Shown: positions 7,301-8,754 of the stretch, piece after piece
Numbering within the stretch: the stretch's first letter is position 1
How the letters are laid out: the number at the start of each line of letters is the position of its first letter
Assembly (NCBI GenBank): GCA_034189655.1
Contig: JAXHUE010000040.1
Coordinates: forward strand, 1-8,754
Length of the DNA: 8,754 bases
DNA from: JAXHUE01 sp034189655
GTDB taxonomy: Bacteria > Chloroflexota > Dehalococcoidia > E44-bin15
Reading direction: 5' to 3'
Made by a program: the position numbers and the translations under genes
The notes under the pieces: model-generated
The model's database searches: none
Seen by the model: the letters and a program-made list of their open reading frames with translations, nothing else
What the model was told of the DNA's origin: nothing

Positions 7301-7897
7301 CTAGAACATGGGGAGCTGTTTGGGCTCTGGCTCCTCCTCCTTGACCTTCTCGGCCTGGGAGAGGATGGCCGGGATGCGCTGCATATCCTCCTGAATGGTC
7401 TTGCGCAGGCTCGCCTGGTGGAGTGCGGCGGCGGGGTGGTACATCACGTAGAAGAGGCGGCTGTCGCTGCGCTTCAGCTTGCCGTGGGCCTTGCCGATGG
7501 CCTCGCCGGGGAAGAACTGTGTCAGCGAGTAGCGTCCCAGGGTGACGATGAGCCTGGGGTTGATGATCTCTATCTGCCTGTCGAGCCACTTGCGGCAGGC
7601 CCCTATCTCTGCGGGGAGCGGGTCGCGGTTGGAGGGAGGCCGGCACTTGATGACGTTGGCGATATAGACATCCTCTCGGCTCAGGCCTATGGAGGCCAGG
7701 AGCTCGTTTAAGAGCTGGCCTGCGGGCCCGACGAAGGGGCGGCCCTGCTGGTCCTCGTGCCATCCTGGGGCCTCGCCGATGAAGAGGATATCGGCAGTCT
7801 CGCTGCCCTCTCCGGGCACGGCGCGGTTGCGGTGAGCAGAGAGGGGGCAGTCGGTACAGGCTGCTATGTCATGAGAGAGCTCGCTCAGTGCAGACAC
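7301..7897 (-). CDS. Family 4 uracil-DNA glycosylase (iron-sulphur type)
   Basis: This 198-residue enzyme removes uracil, chiefly from cytosine deamination, from DNA to start base-excision repair. The family 4 signature is complete. Four cysteines for a 4Fe-4S cluster are at 14, 17, 85 and 101. Motif 1 GEAPGWHEDQQGRPFVGPAG is at 41-60, with GEAPG and the uracil-contacting F55, and the second catalytic loop HPAA is at 154-157. The domain is followed by an acidic linker (KVKEEEPEP) and a terminal KQLPMF resembling a beta sliding clamp-binding peptide. The start is GTG at 7897, chosen because AAGGAG (7910-7905) lies seven nt upstream; that site overlaps the stop of the preceding membrane protein gene. 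A nearby ATG at 7904 is out of frame. It sits 12 nt after the TauE/SafE gene and 14 nt before ftsK in the same unit. Distant relatives include the UDG-like domain of phage SPO1 DNA polymerase, but motifs and cysteines favour a true glycosylase. Confidence 0.93.
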   Translation of the reverse strand: MSALSELSHDIAACTDCPLSAHRNRAVPGEGSETADILFIGEAPGWHEDQQGRPFVGPAGQLLNELLASIGLSREDVYIANVIKCRPPSNRDPLPAEIGACRKWLDRQIEIINPRLIVTLGRYSLTQFFPGEAIGKAHGKLKRSDSRLFYVMYHPAAALHQASLRKTIQEDMQRIPAILSQAEKVKEEEPEPKQLPMF

Positions 7898-7904
7898 CTG
7901 TCAT

Positions 7905-7910
7905 CTCCTT
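7905..7910 (-). promoter_or_regulatory. Shine-Dalgarno of the uracil-DNA glycosylase gene
   Basis: The minus strand reads AAGGAG followed by a 7-nt spacer to GTG at 7897. It overlaps the first base of the TAA stop of the upstream TauE/SafE gene, supporting both the GTG start and coupled translation. Confidence 0.7.
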
Positions 7911-8290
7911 TAAGTGGTAGTGCTCGCTCGCCTGCGGTCGCCCAGCACCATGGCCAGGCCGACGAGGACGATAACGATGCCGAATATGCGGCGCAGTAGC
8001 GCGGCGTCTATACAGTCGGCGGCCATGCTCCCCAGGAGACCGAAGACGATGGCGGCGGGCACGATCCACAGCGCGGTGGCTCCCTCGACGGTGTGCTGGC
8101 GGAAGTTGGAGAAGGTGCCCACCAGCGCCGTCACCGCGATGACGGCGAGCGAGACCCCCTGCGCTGTGTGCTGGTCGACGGCTAAGAAAAAGACCATGCC
8201 TGGGATTAAGATGACGCCGCCGCCGATGCCGAGCATACCGGCGAGCACCCCGGCGACCAGCCCTAGTGCGATGGTGATGGCGATGGACAC
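7910..8290 (-). CDS. Half-size TauE/SafE family membrane protein (second of a pair)
   Basis: This is a 126-residue integral membrane protein with about four hydrophobic segments. It carries the TauE/SafE hallmark at its start, LAGMLGIGGGVILIP (residues 16-30), and ends in a short basic, Thr-rich tail (DRRRASTTT). TauE/SafE proteins are putative exporters of sulphite, sulphoacetate or other organic anions. They are usually about 250 residues, built of two similar halves; this protein is one half. The GTG start at 8290 follows GGGGGGAA directly upstream and places the glycine motif as close to the N-terminus as in full-length relatives. The frame could open farther upstream (8365), but that would overlap the preceding gene and add a soluble, His/Arg-containing stretch unlike the family. 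It lies 14 nt after its paralogue and very likely works with it as a heterodimer. Substrate cannot be read from the sequence. Confidence 0.82.
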   Translation of the reverse strand: MSIAITIALGLVAGVLAGMLGIGGGVILIPGMVFFLAVDQHTAQGVSLAVIAVTALVGTFSNFRQHTVEGATALWIVPAAIVFGLLGSMAADCIDAALLRRIFGIVIVLVGLAMVLGDRRRASTTT

Positions 8291-8304
8291 CGTTCCCCCC
8301 CTCG

Positions 8305-8670
8305 CTATGCGCTGCTGAATATCATGTAGAGACCGAGGCAGATGATGAAGGCAGCGAAGGCCCACCTAAGCTGTCGAGCCGGCACCCTCACCATGAGCCT
8401 GGTACCGATGAGCACGCCGACCATGCTGCCCGCTGCCAGGAGGGCGATGAGCGTCCAGTCCGTGTGGCCCAGGGCGAAGTAAGTGATGGCCCCCGCCAGG
8501 GCGATGAAAAAGACGATGGCCAGGGACGTGGCGTGGGCGCGGTGCTGTTCGAGGCCCATGGTAGTTACGAGGAGGGGCACCAGGAAGACCCCTCCACCGA
8601 CGCCGGTGAGACCGGCGAGGGAGCCAGCAACGGCCCCGATGAGGGTAGAAAGAGAGGCCCGTCTGCCCAA
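8305..8670 (-). CDS. Half-size TauE/SafE family membrane protein (first of a pair)
   Basis: This is a 121-residue membrane protein with about four hydrophobic segments and the family motif LAGLTGVGGGVFLVP (residues 18-32). The following segment includes HATSLAIVFFIALAGA. It aligns by eye along its whole length with the next gene product (GxxAGxLAG, GxGGG, the Q-H-x-A loop after helix 1-2, and the closing GLYMIF / GLAMVL helix). The two therefore look like the two repeats of an ordinary TauE/SafE protein made as separate chains. TTG at 8670 is chosen because GGGGAGG ends five nt upstream and a promoter fits just before it. The in-frame TTG at 8724 lies inside the promoter -35 and would add 18 unlikely residues. 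This is the first gene of the minus-strand unit. Role: probable organic-anion or sulphite export; actual substrate unknown. Confidence 0.82.
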   Translation of the reverse strand: MGRRASLSTLIGAVAGSLAGLTGVGGGVFLVPLLVTTMGLEQHRAHATSLAIVFFIALAGAITYFALGHTDWTLIALLAAGSMVGVLIGTRLMVRVPARQLRWAFAAFIICLGLYMIFSSA

Positions 8671-8680
8671 ACCGTCCTCC
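8671..8680 (-). promoter_or_regulatory. Shine-Dalgarno deciding the TTG start of the first TauE/SafE gene
   Basis: The minus strand reads GGAGG (8680-8676), extended upstream by more G, five nt before TTG 8670. No ATG or GTG lies at a suitable distance in frame, so this site is the main reason for choosing a TTG start. Confidence 0.65.
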
Positions 8681-8695
8681 CCTCGGTATTTTGCG

Positions 8696-8724
8696 ATGAT
8701 AGCACACCCACCTAGCCAAGTCAA
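8696..8724 (-). promoter_or_regulatory. Sigma70-type promoter for the minus-strand gene cluster
   Basis: On the minus strand, -35 TTGACT (8724-8719) is followed by exactly 17 nt and -10 TATCAT (8701-8696), with an extended -10 TGC directly before it. The predicted transcription start, near 8689, leaves a leader of about 19 nt holding the GGGGAGG ribosome binding site for TTG 8670. Box quality, spacing and position before the first gene agree well. Confidence 0.65.
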
Positions 8725-8732
8725 TTATAGCA
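8724..8732 (-). promoter_or_regulatory. Possible second promoter: extended -10 TGCTATAAT
   Basis: A perfect extended -10 element (TGC plus TATAAT, 8732-8724) abuts and shares one T with the TTGACT box. Seventeen nt upstream there is no good -35, so it would rely on the extended element. It could provide a second start near 8717 or may just be chance. Confidence 0.35.
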
Positions 8733-8754
8733 GAGACGCCGTGAGACCCCGCCT

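Noticed and set aside
7287..7763. Upstream extension of ftsK to give a 929-aa protein
   Set aside because: This part overlaps the uracil-DNA glycosylase gene in another frame and has the Pro/Arg-rich look of non-coding translation; the Lys-rich start at 7286 is a natural FtsK N-terminus.
8290..8305. A frameshift splitting one TauE/SafE gene
   Set aside because: The first protein ends with a normal final helix and a stop before the G run, and the second starts with its own ribosome binding site and a full first motif, so a one-base indel would not restore one protein.
8291..8365. N-terminal extension of the second TauE/SafE protein to 151 aa
   Set aside because: It would overlap the preceding gene by about 60 nt, adds a charged segment foreign to the family, and ignores the G-rich ribosome binding site before GTG 8290.
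8730..8754. GAGAC repeats at the right edge (GAGACGCCGTGAGAC)
   Set aside because: Only two short copies at the window end; too little sequence to tell an operator or RNA gene end from chance.

Overview
The window is a GC-rich bacterial chromosomal segment with almost no non-coding DNA. It holds eight protein-coding genes in two convergent blocks. No RNA gene, insertion sequence, phage gene or CRISPR array is visible. The fused AccD-AccA carboxyltransferase, half-length TauE/SafE proteins, family 4 uracil-DNA glycosylase, frequent GTG/TTG starts and common use of ATA for isoleucine in a GC-rich background together suggest Chloroflexota, perhaps Dehalococcoidia. That placement is inference from gene character, not a computed classification. 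A run of exactly 100 N (6503-6602) points to a draft or metagenome scaffold.

Plus-strand block (1-3130): uvrB (excision repair helicase-like subunit) starts at base 1. Its stop overlaps by one base the start of a 328-residue protein that resembles the PD-(D/E)XK nuclease-like PGN_0703 group but seems to lack the usual E-x-K signature. After 26 nt comes a 49-residue, extremely basic protein of unknown function. The uvrB promoter lies outside the window.

Minus-strand block (8729 down to 3147): a good sigma70-type promoter (TTGACT - 17 nt - TATCAT, extended -10) precedes five genes separated by only 14, 12, 14 and 6 nt. In transcription order they are two half-size TauE/SafE membrane proteins, a family 4 uracil-DNA glycosylase, FtsK/SpoIIIE DNA translocase (with the N gap between its membrane and motor parts), and a fused acetyl-CoA carboxylase carboxyltransferase accDA. 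The spacing suggests one polycistronic unit combining anion export, base-excision repair, chromosome segregation and fatty acid synthesis. The two blocks meet tail to tail with 16 nt between stop codons and no recognisable terminator.

The points most worth following are the uvrB-coupled degenerate nuclease-like protein, a beta-clamp-like C-terminal peptide on the uracil-DNA glycosylase, matched Gly-to-Glu changes in both halves of AccDA, and the split TauE/SafE pair. None is proof of a new system. Most of the window is housekeeping DNA.
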